Assembly (NCBI RefSeq): GCF_014650715.1
Contig: NZ_BMVM01000001.1
Coordinates: 496,001-560,000 of the forward strand
Source of the DNA: Streptomyces bluensis
Lineage (GTDB): Bacteria; Actinomycetota; Actinomycetes; Streptomycetales; Streptomycetaceae
Direction of reading: 5' to 3'
DNA length: 64,000 bases
This document shows positions 52,201 through 61,539 of this stretch, piece after piece. The notes beneath the pieces are model-generated. The model saw only the letters and a program-made list of their open reading frames with translations. It ran no database searches and was not told the origin of the DNA. Within the stretch, counting starts at the first letter, position 1, and each line of letters begins with the position of its first letter. The position numbers and the translations under genes are program-made.

Positions 52201-52989
52201 GACCTCGCGGGTGCCCGCGGTGGTGGGGTTGGTCTCGCTCTGCGGGTCGTAGTGGTTGACGCCCCAGTCGGGCTCCGAGGTGCCGTCGTCCACCCAGGTG
52301 TTGCCGGCGTAGTGACGGGTCTTCATGACCAGCCGCATGTCGTCGCCGCTGTGCCGGAGGGTCCAGTTCAGGCCCTCGCCCCAGGTCTTGCCGACGGGTT
52401 CGGCGCGCAGCAGCAGGGACAGCCCTCCGGCGGCGTCGGAACCGCCACGGAAGACGACGGTCGCGCTCAGGTCCTTCCAGTCGTGGTCCTGCGCCGCACG
52501 GCCGCCGACCCATCGCGCCCCCGCCCAGTCCTCCTCGCCCTTCAGCAGACCGGTCTCCCACGTCGCGGGCTCGCTCCAGGGGCCGGGTACGTCCTTCTCG
52601 TCCCAGGTGCGCACCCGCCAGGAGTAGGGCTGCCCGGACCGCAGGGCACCGCCGTCGTAGGCCACCTCGGTGCTGTTCGAACTCGCCACCTTGCCGCTGC
52701 GCCAGACGTCCGACCTGCCGGGCCCGGTGCCGACCTGGATCTCGTAGGCGGTCTGCCTGGCCACCGGAGGCACCCAGCCGAACGTGGGCGCGGTCTCCGT
52801 GCCCAGGGGCGCGATACGGGAGTTGACCCGCAGGTTCACGGGTGCGGAACGGGGCCTGCCGGATGCTGCGGGACGCGCCGCCACGGCGTTCGGCGCGGCG
52901 GCGAGCGGGAGGGAGGACCCTGCTGCTGCCGCCGTCATGATGCCGAGCATGTGTCGGCGGCTCAACGCACTTCTGTTCTCCTCGGCCAC
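49297..52989 (-). CDS. Secreted GH78 alpha-L-rhamnosidase
   Basis: 1230 residues. Tat-type signal with SRRHMLGIMTAAAAGSSLPLAAAP. Domain order: Fn3-like about 50-150, concanavalin-like insertion about 150-370, beta-sandwiches about 375-700, the (alpha/alpha)6 catalytic barrel about 750-1100 with NLVQKPTDTPSREKNGWTGDAM near 790 (general acid Glu), and a C-terminal beta domain. It hydrolyses alpha-L-rhamnosides of plant polysaccharides and flavonoids outside the cell. GTG at 52989 has AAAGGAAC upstream. A LacI-type operator is at 53029-53044. Confidence 0.93.
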   Translation of the reverse strand: MAEENRSALSRRHMLGIMTAAAAGSSLPLAAAPNAVAARPAASGRPRSAPVNLRVNSRIAPLGTETAPTFGWVPPVARQTAYEIQVGTGPGRSDVWRSGKVASSNSTEVAYDGGALRSGQPYSWRVRTWDEKDVPGPWSEPATWETGLLKGEEDWAGARWVGGRAAQDHDWKDLSATVVFRGGSDAAGGLSLLLRAEPVGKTWGEGLNWTLRHSGDDMRLVMKTRHYAGNTWVDDGTSEPDWGVNHYDPQSETNPTTAGTREVPVGTVTLPAATGLTKETWTTRDHTVQVTARGLTVTTSVNGVEVDSRTLTGDQIRRHGSFGFGGGTSATVRSVKVSGTGAADFSADLTTGANPFEHGIGTLGGLTFPPKNPYIPAKSTVLPIANPAPVLRRAFMLPRGRRIARARLHLSAAGNVTFTVNGDPITVDGRRAAGDRSNVPRLLTDQSTYDRTVLYDTFDVTGLLRAGRENVVAAELGRGWYGVTTPQEWYWQLAPYAGQPRLRAKLVVTYTDGSVTTLVTDEDWLVADGPTTFDSVYSGEKYDARRADELGDWRSAGYRTGRAWRPATVLIPPGSCAGPSPKYHGWLPATTMPDGFKPAVLRAHEAEPVLVSRTLRPVSLTETAPGSGVWVLDYGQIVTGFVRLALTGVRPGKEGLTLRIRGGNRISGGDGTAGSPLLVEEENFQHDANLQTHYYTLGGRSTQTWEQQFSHFGFRYLEVMNLGAVLGRTPDLERDADVLTVDVARTGFARTGTFTTDNALINRLQRNLEWAEQNNLVQKPTDTPSREKNGWTGDAMASSESQSLTWDVNAVLTQYLRHFPDTQISTGQLPMIVPIAKGGYGYDHTPGWNAAWKAVPAWDSAYFVIPKELHTYYGNSSLFAELYDHQDTLLTYYETLFTAENDYTFEASLGAYSGAESPGSNAVISLAFYIHFCDYMDEVGRGLGRTERAAHYAKLARTLRKAFIANYWDAAQGHFTQGSISSENAMAIAFGLVPGSDLSSDDPRYLPGSKTVAENEKALAKLLADRIVAADHHIQNDMYGSRYEFTLLSEYGYTDVALKAVTQTGVPGYVDQIAKGATSLWEQWTDRLSVNHHYRSNVATWFYQGLAGIKPTSTAYETLRIRPFIPSAAVNSRVPENTEDTDLTPATLDQVSASIDTVRGRVSSQWRRRKDGRIDLAVTIPYNTEAEIWVPTQNKSVTAPRGVDFLRDDTSGGAPYKVYRAREGAYRFNA

Positions 52990-53028
52990 GGCTCAGTTCC
53001 TTTGGATCGAAACGATGGATCGAGCGGG

Positions 53029-53044
53029 ATTGAAACGATTCAAT
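53029..53044. promoter_or_regulatory. LacI-type operator upstream of the rhamnosidase gene
   Basis: ATTGAA-ACGA-TTCAAT, 40 bases before the start. A second related half-site GAAACGAT occurs at 53009-53016. This is the form of operator bound by LacI-family sugar repressors; no such gene is in the window. Confidence 0.6.
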
Positions 53045-53198
53045 ACCTTCCAAGTGGAAAGCTTACGAACAACCCCGGCCGGAACACAATGACCTGGGAC
53101 CACGCAGCCTTCCGGCAGGCGAATCCCATGAGGGGGGAGGGCTGCCGCCACTCCCCCCTCCCCCGCCGTACGCCGTTTCGTCGCCGAGCGAGCCGGTC

Positions 53199-54614
53199 TC
53201 AGACCGCCTGCGGCGCCCCACTGCCCGCGACGACTTCCGGCCGGAGCAGGGCCTGAAGCCGCTCGGCGGGCAACAGGCCCTTCTCCAGGACCAGTTCGGC
53301 GACTCCGCGGCCCGTGGCGAGGGCTTCCTTGGCGATGTCGGTGGCGGCCGTGTAGCCGATGTGCGGGTTGAGGGCGGTGACCAGGCCGATGGAGTTCTCC
53401 ACGGCGGCGCGCAGCCCCTCCGTGTTGGCGGTGATGCCGTCGACGCATCGCTCGGCCAGCGTCAGGCAGGCCGCCCGCAGATGAGTGATGCTCTCGATGA
53501 GCGAGTGGAGGATGATCGGCTCGAAGGCGTTGAGCTGGAGCTGTCCGGCCTCCGCGGCCATGGTGATGGTGACGTCGTTGCCGATCACCTCGAAGGCGAC
53601 CTGGTTGACGACCTCGGGGATCACCGGGTTGACCTTGCCCGGCATGATGCTCGAACCCGCCTGAACGGCAGGCAGGTTGATCTCGTTCAGGCCCGCGCGC
53701 GGCCCGGACGACAGCAGGCGCAGGTCGTTGCAGCTCTTCGACAGCTTGACGGCGACGCGCTTCAGCACGCCCGACATCTGTACGAAGGCGCCGCAGTCCT
53801 GGGTCGCCTCGACCAGGTTGGCCGCGGTCACCAGCGGCAGCCCGGTGATCTCGGCGAGGTGGCGGCGGGCCGACTCGGCGTATCCGGCGGGGGCGTTGAG
53901 GCCGGTGCCGATGGCCGTGGCGCCCAGGTTGATCTCGTGGATCAGCTCCACGGCCTCGGCGAGTCGGCTGCGGTCCTCGTCCAGCATCACCGCGTACGCC
54001 GAGAACTCCTGCCCCAGCGTCATCGGCACCGCGTCCTGGAGCTGGGTGCGGCCCATCTTCAGCACATCACGGAACTCGACGGCCTTGCGGGCGAAGGAGT
54101 CCTGAAGGACGGTCATCGCCTTCAGCAGCTCGCGCACCGCGAAGACCGTCGCGATCTTCACCGCGGTCGGGTAGACGTCGTTGGTCGACTGGCCGAGGTT
54201 GACGTCCTCGTTGGGGTGGAGGTGCTCGTACTCGCCCTTGCGGTGGCCCAGCAGTTCCAGCGCCCGGTTGGCGACGACCTCGTTGGCGTTCATGTTCGTC
54301 GACGTCCCCGCGCCGCCCTGGACGACGTCGACGACGAACTGGTCGTGCAGTTTGCCGTCGCGGATCTCCTGGCAGGCCGCGACGATGGCGGACGCCTTCG
54401 CGGAGTCCAGCAGGCCGAGTTCCTCGTTGGCGCGGGCGGCGGCCTCCTTGACCGCGGCGAGGGCGTCGATCAGATGCGGGTAGGCGGAGATCGGCGTTCC
54501 CGTGATGGGGAAGTTCTCCGTGGCGCGCAGGGTGTGGACGCCCCAGTAGGCGTCGGCGGGTATGTCGCGGTCGCCGAGCAGGTCGTGTTCGCTGCGGTGG
54601 GTCGCGGCGGTCAT
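53199..54614 (-). CDS. aspA: Aspartate ammonia-lyase
   Basis: 471 residues of the fumarase/aspartase superfamily, converting L-aspartate to fumarate and ammonia. The N-terminus [29 protein letters not shown] is typical of aspartase; [15 protein letters not shown] near 325 is the superfamily signature with the catalytic Ser loop. It lies 118 bases after the asparaginase gene and finishes an asparagine-degrading set. Confidence 0.93.
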   Translation of the reverse strand: MTAATHRSEHDLLGDRDIPADAYWGVHTLRATENFPITGTPISAYPHLIDALAAVKEAAARANEELGLLDSAKASAIVAACQEIRDGKLHDQFVVDVVQGGAGTSTNMNANEVVANRALELLGHRKGEYEHLHPNEDVNLGQSTNDVYPTAVKIATVFAVRELLKAMTVLQDSFARKAVEFRDVLKMGRTQLQDAVPMTLGQEFSAYAVMLDEDRSRLAEAVELIHEINLGATAIGTGLNAPAGYAESARRHLAEITGLPLVTAANLVEATQDCGAFVQMSGVLKRVAVKLSKSCNDLRLLSSGPRAGLNEINLPAVQAGSSIMPGKVNPVIPEVVNQVAFEVIGNDVTITMAAEAGQLQLNAFEPIILHSLIESITHLRAACLTLAERCVDGITANTEGLRAAVENSIGLVTALNPHIGYTAATDIAKEALATGRGVAELVLEKGLLPAERLQALLRPEVVAGSGAPQAV

Positions 54615-54732
54615 GGCTGTGCGGGCCTTCTTTCGTACGGCAGGGTGACTGGATGCCGCCTACGAGCTCGGGACTTGCGGCCGTCGGCGGGTGCGGGTGC
54701 TTCGTGGTGGGTCGCGCAGTTCCCCGCGCCCC

Positions 54733-55782
54733 TTACAGGGGCGTCAGGGCTCGGGCCGGCCTGACCTGTCCGACCACCTCCCCGCCGCCCAGCAGCGGGG
54801 CACCCTGGAACTCGTCGAGCGCCGCCGGGTCGATGCCCGCGCGGACGAGCGCGGCCGCGGCGACGGGTACGCGGGCCCGGTCGGCGCCGTCGGCGATCTT
54901 GACGGCGACGGCACGGCCGTCCGGCAGCGCCGCGACCTGGACGCCCTCGAAGCCGTCCTTGGTCAGCAGCCCCGGCACGGCCCGCATCATCGCGGCGACG
55001 TCGCGTCCGGAACCGGACGCCATCTCGGCGTGCTCGCGCATCGCGTCGGCCACCAGCCGCTCGGGGGTGCCCACCGCGGCGGTGGTGATCCGGGCCACGG
55101 CGCGCGCCAGCCCGTGCAACGAGAGGGAGAACAGGGGCGCTCCGCAACCGTCCACGGTGACCCCGGCGATGCCCTGTCCGGTGAGGTCCTCGACGATCTC
55201 GGCGATGGCCTGCTGGAGTGGGTGCTTCGGGTCGAGGTAGTCGTCGAGGGACCAGCCGTTGAGCCTCGCGGTGTAGAGCATGGCCGCGTGCTTGCCGGAA
55301 CAGTTCTGCGCGAGCCGCGACGGCAGCCGGCCCTCGCGCACCCAGGACTCCCGGACGGCCGGGTCGTAGGGCAGGTCGGGCACGTTGCGGAGATGGTCCT
55401 CGGTGAGCCCGGCCAGTTCCAGGATCCGCCGGGTGCCGGCCAGGTGCCGTTCCTCGCCGGAGTGGCTGGCCGCCGCCAGCGAGAGCAGCGCGCCGTCGAG
55501 CGGCAGCCCGGCCCGCAGCATGGCCACGGCCTGCACGGGCTTGAGCGCCGAGCGAGGGTAGAAGGCCGCCTCGATGTCACCTATCTGGAGCTCGACGCCG
55601 CCGTCGGCGGCCAGGACGATCACCGAGCCGAAGTGGATGCCCTCGATGACGCCACCCCGTACGAGGTGGGCGACGGGGGCGTGCAGGGGCTCCCGGATCG
55701 CGGGAGCCTCGGCCACCGGCGACGAGGGGATCGCCCGGACACCGGAGGCCGCTGAATTGCCGTACGTCACTGCCTGGATCAC
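54733..55782 (-). CDS. L-asparaginase (type II-like, PF06089 family)
   Basis: 349 residues. [19 protein letters not shown] near 40, [16 protein letters not shown] near 73, HSGEERH near 107, [10 protein letters not shown] near 160 and [13 protein letters not shown] near 210 are the hallmarks of this serine/lysine-type asparaginase family, unrelated to the E. coli fold. It releases aspartate and ammonia. The GTG start overlaps the permease stop (GTGA), so they are coupled. Confidence 0.9.
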   Translation of the reverse strand: MIQAVTYGNSAASGVRAIPSSPVAEAPAIREPLHAPVAHLVRGGVIEGIHFGSVIVLAADGGVELQIGDIEAAFYPRSALKPVQAVAMLRAGLPLDGALLSLAAASHSGEERHLAGTRRILELAGLTEDHLRNVPDLPYDPAVRESWVREGRLPSRLAQNCSGKHAAMLYTARLNGWSLDDYLDPKHPLQQAIAEIVEDLTGQGIAGVTVDGCGAPLFSLSLHGLARAVARITTAAVGTPERLVADAMREHAEMASGSGRDVAAMMRAVPGLLTKDGFEGVQVAALPDGRAVAVKIADGADRARVPVAAAALVRAGIDPAALDEFQGAPLLGGGEVVGQVRPARALTPL

Positions 55783-57215
55783 GCATCCGCTCCGCTAGAA
55801 CGGCGGGCGACCCGGGACCTGATCCCGAACCATCCCGCCACCAACGCCCCCACGATCAGCGGGAGACACAGCACCGTCGTACGGCCCGCGCCGCCGTCGG
55901 CGTACATCAGGACGAGGACCGAGGCGAGGAAGAACAGCGTCACGAGCTCGGTCCACGGAGAACCCGGGAGCCGGTAACCCGGCCGGGACAGTTCGCCGTT
56001 CTGGGTCTTCCGCCAGAACATCAGGTGACAGACCATGATCATGCCCCAGGTGGCGAGGATGCCGATGGCGGCGAAGTTCAGGACGATCTCGAAGGCCTCG
56101 GCCGGGACCACGAAGTTCAGCCCGACGCCCAGCACACAGATACCGCTGGTGAGCAGGATGCCGCCGTACGGGACCTGGCTGCGGCTCATCACGCCGGTGA
56201 ACTTCGGCGCCGAACCGGACATCGCCATGGAACGCAGGATGCGACCGGTCGAGTACAGGCCCGAGTTGAGCGACGACATGGCCGCGGTCAGCACGACCAG
56301 GTTCATGATGCCGCCGGCCGCCGGGATGCCGATGTTGGAGAGCACGGTGACGAAGGGGCTCTCGCCCGCCTTGTACGAGGACCAGGGCAGCAGCATGGAC
56401 AGCAGCACCACGGAGCCGACGTAGAACAGGCCCACGCGCCACATGATCGAGTTGATCGCCTTTGGCATGATCTTCTCGGGGTTCTCGGTCTCACCGGCCG
56501 CGACACCGACCAGCTCGACGGAGGCGTACGCGAAGACGACGCCCTGGATGATCAGCAGCATCGGCAGCAGGCCGTTGGGAAAGACACCGCCGTTGTCGGT
56601 GATCAGGGAGGGGCCGGGGGCGGCGCCGTCGATCGGGTGCTGGGTGACCAGCAGGAAGATGCCGATACACATGAAGACGACGAGCGCGCCGACCTTGATG
56701 ATCGCGAACCAGAACTCCAGTTCGCCGAAGATCTTCACCGAGATGAGGTTCACGGTCAGCACCACAGCGAGCGCGATGAGGGCGATCACCCACTGCGGGA
56801 TGTCGGAGAACATGCCCCAGTAGTGGGTGTAGGTGGCCACCGCGGTGATGTCGGCGATGCCGGTGGTGGCCCAGTTGAGGAAGTACATCCAGCCCGCGGT
56901 GTACGCGCCCTTCTCGCCGAGGAACTCCCGGGCGTACGACACGAAGGCGCCGGACGAGGGCCGGTACAGCACGAGTTCGCCGAGGGCGCGCACCACGAGG
57001 AAGGCGAAGACGCCGCAGACCGCGTAGGCGATGAACAGGGACGGGCCCGCGTCGGCGAGGCGGCCGCCGGCGCCGAGGAAGAGGCCGGTGCCGATCGCGC
57101 CACCGATGGCGATCATGTTGACGTGACGGGACTTCAGGGACTTGCTGTAACCCACGTCGCCGGCGTCGACGTGCGCGGCCGGTTTCTGTACGGCTTGCTG
57201 GAGTGACTCGCTCAC
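55779..57215 (-). CDS. Amino acid permease (APC family), likely L-asparagine
   Basis: 478 residues, twelve membrane helices. Signature [26 protein letters not shown] near 30 and [23 protein letters not shown] near 117 match AnsP/GabP-type permeases. The GTG at 57215 overlaps the regulator's stop (GTGA), and its own stop overlaps asparaginase. The context makes asparagine the likely substrate. Confidence 0.9.
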   Translation of the reverse strand: MSESLQQAVQKPAAHVDAGDVGYSKSLKSRHVNMIAIGGAIGTGLFLGAGGRLADAGPSLFIAYAVCGVFAFLVVRALGELVLYRPSSGAFVSYAREFLGEKGAYTAGWMYFLNWATTGIADITAVATYTHYWGMFSDIPQWVIALIALAVVLTVNLISVKIFGELEFWFAIIKVGALVVFMCIGIFLLVTQHPIDGAAPGPSLITDNGGVFPNGLLPMLLIIQGVVFAYASVELVGVAAGETENPEKIMPKAINSIMWRVGLFYVGSVVLLSMLLPWSSYKAGESPFVTVLSNIGIPAAGGIMNLVVLTAAMSSLNSGLYSTGRILRSMAMSGSAPKFTGVMSRSQVPYGGILLTSGICVLGVGLNFVVPAEAFEIVLNFAAIGILATWGMIMVCHLMFWRKTQNGELSRPGYRLPGSPWTELVTLFFLASVLVLMYADGGAGRTTVLCLPLIVGALVAGWFGIRSRVARRSSGADA

Positions 57216-57943
57216 GCCTCGGGTCCGCCTTCCGTGGAACTGTCCGTGCGTGGGGGCCGCACGATGTCGGTGAGGGTGGTTTCGACACGGTCGAGGTGGT
57301 GGGACATGGCCTCCACCGCGTCGTGTTCGCTGCCGTCGGCCAGCGCCTCGACGATGGCCCGGTGCTCGCGGTTGGACTGCTCGCGGCGGCCGCCGAGTTC
57401 GTTGAGGAAGGCCGACTGGCGGGCCAGTGCGTCCCGGATCTCCTCGATGACCCGGCGGAACACCGGGTTCTGCGCGGCCTCGGCGACGGCCAGATGGAAC
57501 AGCGTGTCCATCGCGACCCATGCGGTCGTGTCGGTCTCCCGCTCCATCCGCTCCAGCAGATGGGCCAGGTGGTCCAGGTTCTCCGGGCCGCGGCGCAGCG
57601 CCGCGTATCCGGCGACCGGGATCTCCACGTGCCGGCGCACCTCCAGCAGGTCGCTCGCCGTGAAGTCGCCGAAGGTGGGGTCCTCGACGGCGCTGGCGAT
57701 GACGAAGGTGCCCTTGCCGGTGCGGGACTGGGTCAGTCCCATCGTCTGCAGGGCGCGCAGTGCCTCGCGCAGGACCGGACGGCTCACGTCGAGCCGTCGG
57801 CACAGCTCCGCCTCGGAGGGGAGCTTGTCGCCGATGGCGTAGTCGCCGCGCTCTATGGCGCCGCGGAGGTGGATGAGCACCGCTTCCATGGCGCTGACGC
57901 GCCGGGGTGCCGAGCCACCTGTCTGGCTGTCTGACAGGTTCAC
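57212..57943 (-). CDS. GntR-family regulator (FCD domain)
   Basis: 243 residues. Winged helix about 20-90: [46 protein letters not shown]. FadR-C-terminal (FCD) effector domain about 105-225 with metal-binding His in [14 protein letters not shown] and [10 protein letters not shown]. First gene of the asparagine operon and probably its repressor. The GTG at 57943 is the first start; the inverted repeat at 57917-57939 covers codons 2-9. Confidence 0.9.
   Translation of the reverse strand: MNLSDSQTGGSAPRRVSAMEAVLIHLRGAIERGDYAIGDKLPSEAELCRRLDVSRPVLREALRALQTMGLTQSRTGKGTFVIASAVEDPTFGDFTASDLLEVRRHVEIPVAGYAALRRGPENLDHLAHLLERMERETDTTAWVAMDTLFHLAVAEAAQNPVFRRVIEEIRDALARQSAFLNELGGRREQSNREHRAIVEALADGSEHDAVEAMSHHLDRVETTLTDIVRPPRTDSSTEGGPEA
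57917..57939. promoter_or_regulatory. Inverted repeat at the start of the asparagine regulator gene
   Basis: ACCTGTC, nine bases, GACAGGT: all seven positions pair. It falls inside the first codons of the regulator, so it would act as a roadblock, or the real start lies downstream ([11 protein letters not shown]). Confidence 0.5.
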
Positions 57944-58022
57944 GGAGGCGATCCTGAGGGTGACGCAAGGGTGCTGTCAAGGGGCGCCGCCTCTGACTCC
58001 GCTCCTCTGCCCTCACCCTTGA

Positions 58023-58856
58023 TCAACTGAGCACGCCCGTGCCCAGCAGTCCGAACAGCAGCAGGCCGATCGCGATCCGATAGATCACGAACGCGTTGAA
58101 GGAGTGCCTGGCCACGAACCTCAGCAGCCAGGCGATCGAGGCGTACGCGACCGCGAACGACACGACGGTGCCGACGGCGAGGGGGGCGGCGCCCACGCCC
58201 GTGCCCAGGGCGTCCTTCAGTTCGTACAGACCGGCACCCGTCAGGGCCGGGATTCCGAGGAAGAAGGAGAGCCTGGTGGCCGCGACGCGGTCCAGGTCGA
58301 GCATCAGCGCGGTCGACATGGTGGCACCGGAGCGGGAGAAGCCGGGAAAGAGCAGGGCGAGGATCTGCGAGCCGCCCACCAGCATGGCGTCCTTGAACGA
58401 GGTGTCGTCCTCTCCCCGCTTGTGCCGCCCCATCTGGTCCGCCGCCCACATCACCGCGCTGCCGACGATCAGTGAGGCGGCCACCACCCAGAGGGAGGCG
58501 AGCGGTCCTTGGATGAGCGGCTTGGCGGCGAGCCCCACGACGACGATCGGGATGGTCGCGGCGATCACCCACCAGGCGAACCGGTAGTCGTGGTGGTACC
58601 GCTCCTCCCGGTTGGTCAGGCCCCGGAACCAGGCGGAGACGATGCGTGCGATGTCCTTGCGGAAGTAGACGAGTACGGCGGCGATGGCGCCGACCTGGAT
58701 GACCGCCGAGAACCCGACCACCGCGTGGTCGTCGACGGGAATCCCCATGATCCCCTCGACGATCTTGAGGTGCCCCGTCGAGGACACCGGCAGGAACTCG
58801 GTCACCCCCTCGACGACTCCGAGGATGACGGCTTGACCTAGGGAGATGGTGCTCAT
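58023..58856 (-). CDS. uppP: Undecaprenyl-diphosphate phosphatase (UppP/BacA)
   Basis: 277 residues, polytopic membrane enzyme that recycles the C55 lipid carrier. VEGVTEFLPVSSTGHLKIVE near 15 holds the catalytic Glu/Ser/His cluster; LFPGFSRSGATMSTALMLDLDR near 165 is the second signature with Arg. It can confer bacitracin resistance in this family. Separate from the asparagine operon by 80 bases. Confidence 0.95.
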   Translation of the reverse strand: MSTISLGQAVILGVVEGVTEFLPVSSTGHLKIVEGIMGIPVDDHAVVGFSAVIQVGAIAAVLVYFRKDIARIVSAWFRGLTNREERYHHDYRFAWWVIAATIPIVVVGLAAKPLIQGPLASLWVVAASLIVGSAVMWAADQMGRHKRGEDDTSFKDAMLVGGSQILALLFPGFSRSGATMSTALMLDLDRVAATRLSFFLGIPALTGAGLYELKDALGTGVGAAPLAVGTVVSFAVAYASIAWLLRFVARHSFNAFVIYRIAIGLLLFGLLGTGVLS

Positions 58857-58966
58857 GTGATCCAGTTCCGGTGGGCGTCGGGTGGGCGCGGACAGTCCTA
58901 CCACGACGGGGTAAGGAACCGGGTCAGACCAGTCATGGTTCACCTGGTAGGGCTCACAACGAGCTC

Positions 58967-59308
58967 TTACCCTCCGGGGATGACGACCTCGCACGCGTCG
59001 AGCATCACGAGCCCCTCGGTGACGAGCCCGTCGAGCTCCGGCAGGAAGGCGCGGACGCGGTCCTCCTCGTCCACGATGACGACGGCGACGGGCAGTTCCT
59101 CGCTCAGGGAGAGCAGCCGCGAGGTGTGGACGATCGAGGAGGCGCCGAAGCCCTCGATGCCCCGGAACACGCTCGCGCCCGCCAGGCCGGCCGCGTGGGC
59201 GCGGTGGACGATCTCGCTGTAGAGCGGCTTGTGGTGCCAGGTGTCGTGCTCGCCGACGAGGACGGTCAGCCGCAGTGCAGGGCCCGTGAGGCGGGTGGAT
59301 CGCGTCAT
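58967..59308 (-). CDS. DUF190 protein, fluoride-exporter partner
   Basis: 113 residues. [46 protein letters not shown] is the DUF190 signature; compact ferredoxin-like fold, cytosolic. DUF190 genes flank crcB widely. The ATG at 59308 overlaps the crcB stop (ATGA), so the two are coupled. Confidence 0.9.
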   Translation of the reverse strand: MTRSTRLTGPALRLTVLVGEHDTWHHKPLYSEIVHRAHAAGLAGASVFRGIEGFGASSIVHTSRLLSLSEELPVAVVIVDEEDRVRAFLPELDGLVTEGLVMLDACEVVIPGG

Positions 59309-59784
59309 TTCTGCCTCACCGCCAGGACCCGGCGTGCCGCCGCCACCGCGAGCCACACCGAGGCGAGGGCTCCGAGGAGCGTGGCGGCGAGATAGGCGAG
59401 GCCGGTGCCGGGACGACCCGCGCCGACCAGCCGCTCGATCTCGACGGCGTACGTCGAGAAGGTGGTGAAGCCGCCGAGCACCCCGGTGCCGAAGAAGGGG
59501 CGCACCAGCCGGTGGGCGGCCCACACGTCGGTGATCACGACCATGAAGACACCGATCACGGCGCACCCGACGATGTTCACCCAGAACGTGCTCCAGGGAA
59601 AGCCGCCGGTCGGTGTGGGCCACAGCAGCGACGCACCGTACCGGGCCGCGGCGCCGATGCCGCCGCCGAGCGCGACCACGGCCACCACGGGCGCCTGACC
59701 GTGCCAGAGGGGCGGCCGTCGGGCGGGGACGACGAGGTCGGCGGCGTGGGGGACGCCGAGCCCGTCGGGGTGCGGAACTGTCAT
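59305..59784 (-). CDS. crcB: Fluoride exporter CrcB/FEX
   Basis: 159 residues, four membrane helices. [17 protein letters not shown] near 40 and [12 protein letters not shown], then [23 protein letters not shown] near 100 with the Phe-box and TFSTY of fluoride channels. It removes F- from the cell. A proline- and valine-rich N-terminal extension of about 30 residues is present. Only one CrcB is seen; many actinomycetes have two that pair. Confidence 0.92.
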   Translation of the reverse strand: MTVPHPDGLGVPHAADLVVPARRPPLWHGQAPVVAVVALGGGIGAAARYGASLLWPTPTGGFPWSTFWVNIVGCAVIGVFMVVITDVWAAHRLVRPFFGTGVLGGFTTFSTYAVEIERLVGAGRPGTGLAYLAATLLGALASVWLAVAAARRVLAVRQK

Positions 59785-59892
59785 ATGACTCAGCCTGCCA
59801 CGTCGGGCGGCTCGCGCACCGCGACCGTTCGTTCCCACGAGTTCCCCAGGGCCCGGCCACCCACGGCGACCGGGCCCGTGTCACGGATGTGC

Positions 59893-61470
59893 TCAGCGGT
59901 GGCTGAACCACGCCATCGCCGGAAGGGCCCTGTCGTCGTAGCCGAACAGCGCCTGGTTCTCCCAGCCGTTTCCGGACGAGGGGTCCGCCGGGTCCCAGCC
60001 GTTGCCGGTGACCGCGGTCCAGGTGGACTCCCAGTAGAAGACGCCGAGGCCGCGGCCGTTCGGTACGGCCTCCACGATGCTCGCCACGTCCTTCATCCAC
60101 TGGGTCTGCCCGGCCGTCGAGGCCGGGTAGCCGGGGACGAGCTCACCGGTGGTGTCGATGATGTTCTGGTGCGCGTCGTCGCTGTCCAGCCGGAACGGGT
60201 AGGCCGTCTCGGCGAGGAAGACCGGCTTGCCGTAGCGGGAGGCCGCGTCGTCGAGGGTCGTCTGGAAGTCGGACAGCGTGCCGTGCCAGTAGCCGTAGTA
60301 CGACAGGCCGATGACGTCGAACCTGACCCCGCTCGCGACCGCGTTGTCGAACCACCAGCGGGTGCCCGGCAGGTCGCCGCCCTTGGCGAGGTGGAGCGCC
60401 ACGGTCGTACCGGAGTTGACCGCCTTGACCGCGTCGTAGCCGGAGTTGAGGAGTCCGGCGAGTTGCGGCCAGTTGTCCGTGGAGCCCTCGTTCCACAGCA
60501 TGCCGCCGTTGATCTCGTTGCCGACCTGCACCATGTCGGCCGTGGTGCCCTGCGCCTTCAGCGCGTTCAGGACGTCGTACGTGTGGTTGTAGACGTCGGT
60601 CTTCAGCTGGCTGTACGAGTGTCCGGCCCACGCGGCGGGCTTGGACTGCGCGCCCGGGTCGGCCCAGGTGTCCGAGTAGTGGAAGTCGACCAGCAGCTTC
60701 ATGCCCTGTGCCTTGACGCGCTTGGCGACGGCGAGGACGCGCGTCTTGTTGTTGTAGCCGTCGGCGGGGTTCACCCACACCTTGAGGCGGGCGTAGTTCT
60801 GTCCGGCGGATTTGAGGATGGCGAGCGCGTCCCCGGTCGTGCCCGAACTGTTCTTGTAGACACCTCCCTTGGCCTCGCTCTTGGCGAGTGACGACACGTC
60901 GGACCCCTTGATGGACAGGCCGGTCGAGCCCGAGGTGAAGGTCAGGTCGTCGACATTGATCCAGTTGCCCGCGTTCGCGTCGGAGGTGACGCTGATCGTG
61001 CACTGGTTGTTCGTCACCGCGACGGAGGTGACGATCCTGACCCAGCCGCTGGAGGAGACGGGGATGTCGGTGCGCTGCTCGGAACTCCCGCAGTTCTTCA
61101 GCGCGATGTACGCCGCGTTCTGGCCGCCGCCGGAGCGCACCCACGCGGTGAGCTTGTAGTTCCCGTTGGTCAGGCCGGACAGGTACTGGTACGTCTCCAC
61201 CTTGTAGGCGGAGGACGACCAGTGGGTCAGGCGGTAACTGCCGCCGTGGCCACCGGACTCGGTGAAGGAGGCGGAGTTCTGCCCGGCCGCCGAGTACGTC
61301 GACCAGCCGGCCGGGGTCGCGGTGCCGGTGCCGTCGGACTCGAAGCCGCCGTTGGTGAGCGTGCTCGCGGCGTGAGCGGTCTGGGCGGGCAGGGCCGGCA
61401 GGGCGGTGAGGGCGAGCCCGGCGGTGAGAGGCAGCAGCAGGGTCCGCAGGGTGCGTCTGGGATGGAACAT
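59893..61470 (-). CDS. Secreted GH53 endo-beta-1,4-galactanase
   Basis: 525 residues. Sec signal to about 34. N-terminal carbohydrate-binding domain about 36-180 ([30 protein letters not shown]). GH53 barrel about 190-525: [23 protein letters not shown] near 266, general acid Glu in [15 protein letters not shown] near 318, nucleophile Glu in [10 protein letters not shown] near 430. It cuts arabinogalactan I side chains of pectin outside the cell. Seventy bases downstream of the GH42 gene and probably co-transcribed with it. Confidence 0.93.
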   Translation of the reverse strand: MFHPRRTLRTLLLPLTAGLALTALPALPAQTAHAASTLTNGGFESDGTGTATPAGWSTYSAAGQNSASFTESGGHGGSYRLTHWSSSAYKVETYQYLSGLTNGNYKLTAWVRSGGGQNAAYIALKNCGSSEQRTDIPVSSSGWVRIVTSVAVTNNQCTISVTSDANAGNWINVDDLTFTSGSTGLSIKGSDVSSLAKSEAKGGVYKNSSGTTGDALAILKSAGQNYARLKVWVNPADGYNNKTRVLAVAKRVKAQGMKLLVDFHYSDTWADPGAQSKPAAWAGHSYSQLKTDVYNHTYDVLNALKAQGTTADMVQVGNEINGGMLWNEGSTDNWPQLAGLLNSGYDAVKAVNSGTTVALHLAKGGDLPGTRWWFDNAVASGVRFDVIGLSYYGYWHGTLSDFQTTLDDAASRYGKPVFLAETAYPFRLDSDDAHQNIIDTTGELVPGYPASTAGQTQWMKDVASIVEAVPNGRGLGVFYWESTWTAVTGNGWDPADPSSGNGWENQALFGYDDRALPAMAWFSHR

Positions 61471-61539
61471 CGTTGTCCGTCGTCCCTTCGACGTGGGGTG
61501 GGATGAGTACTCCGGTGAGACCCGGAACCGACAGCGGGC

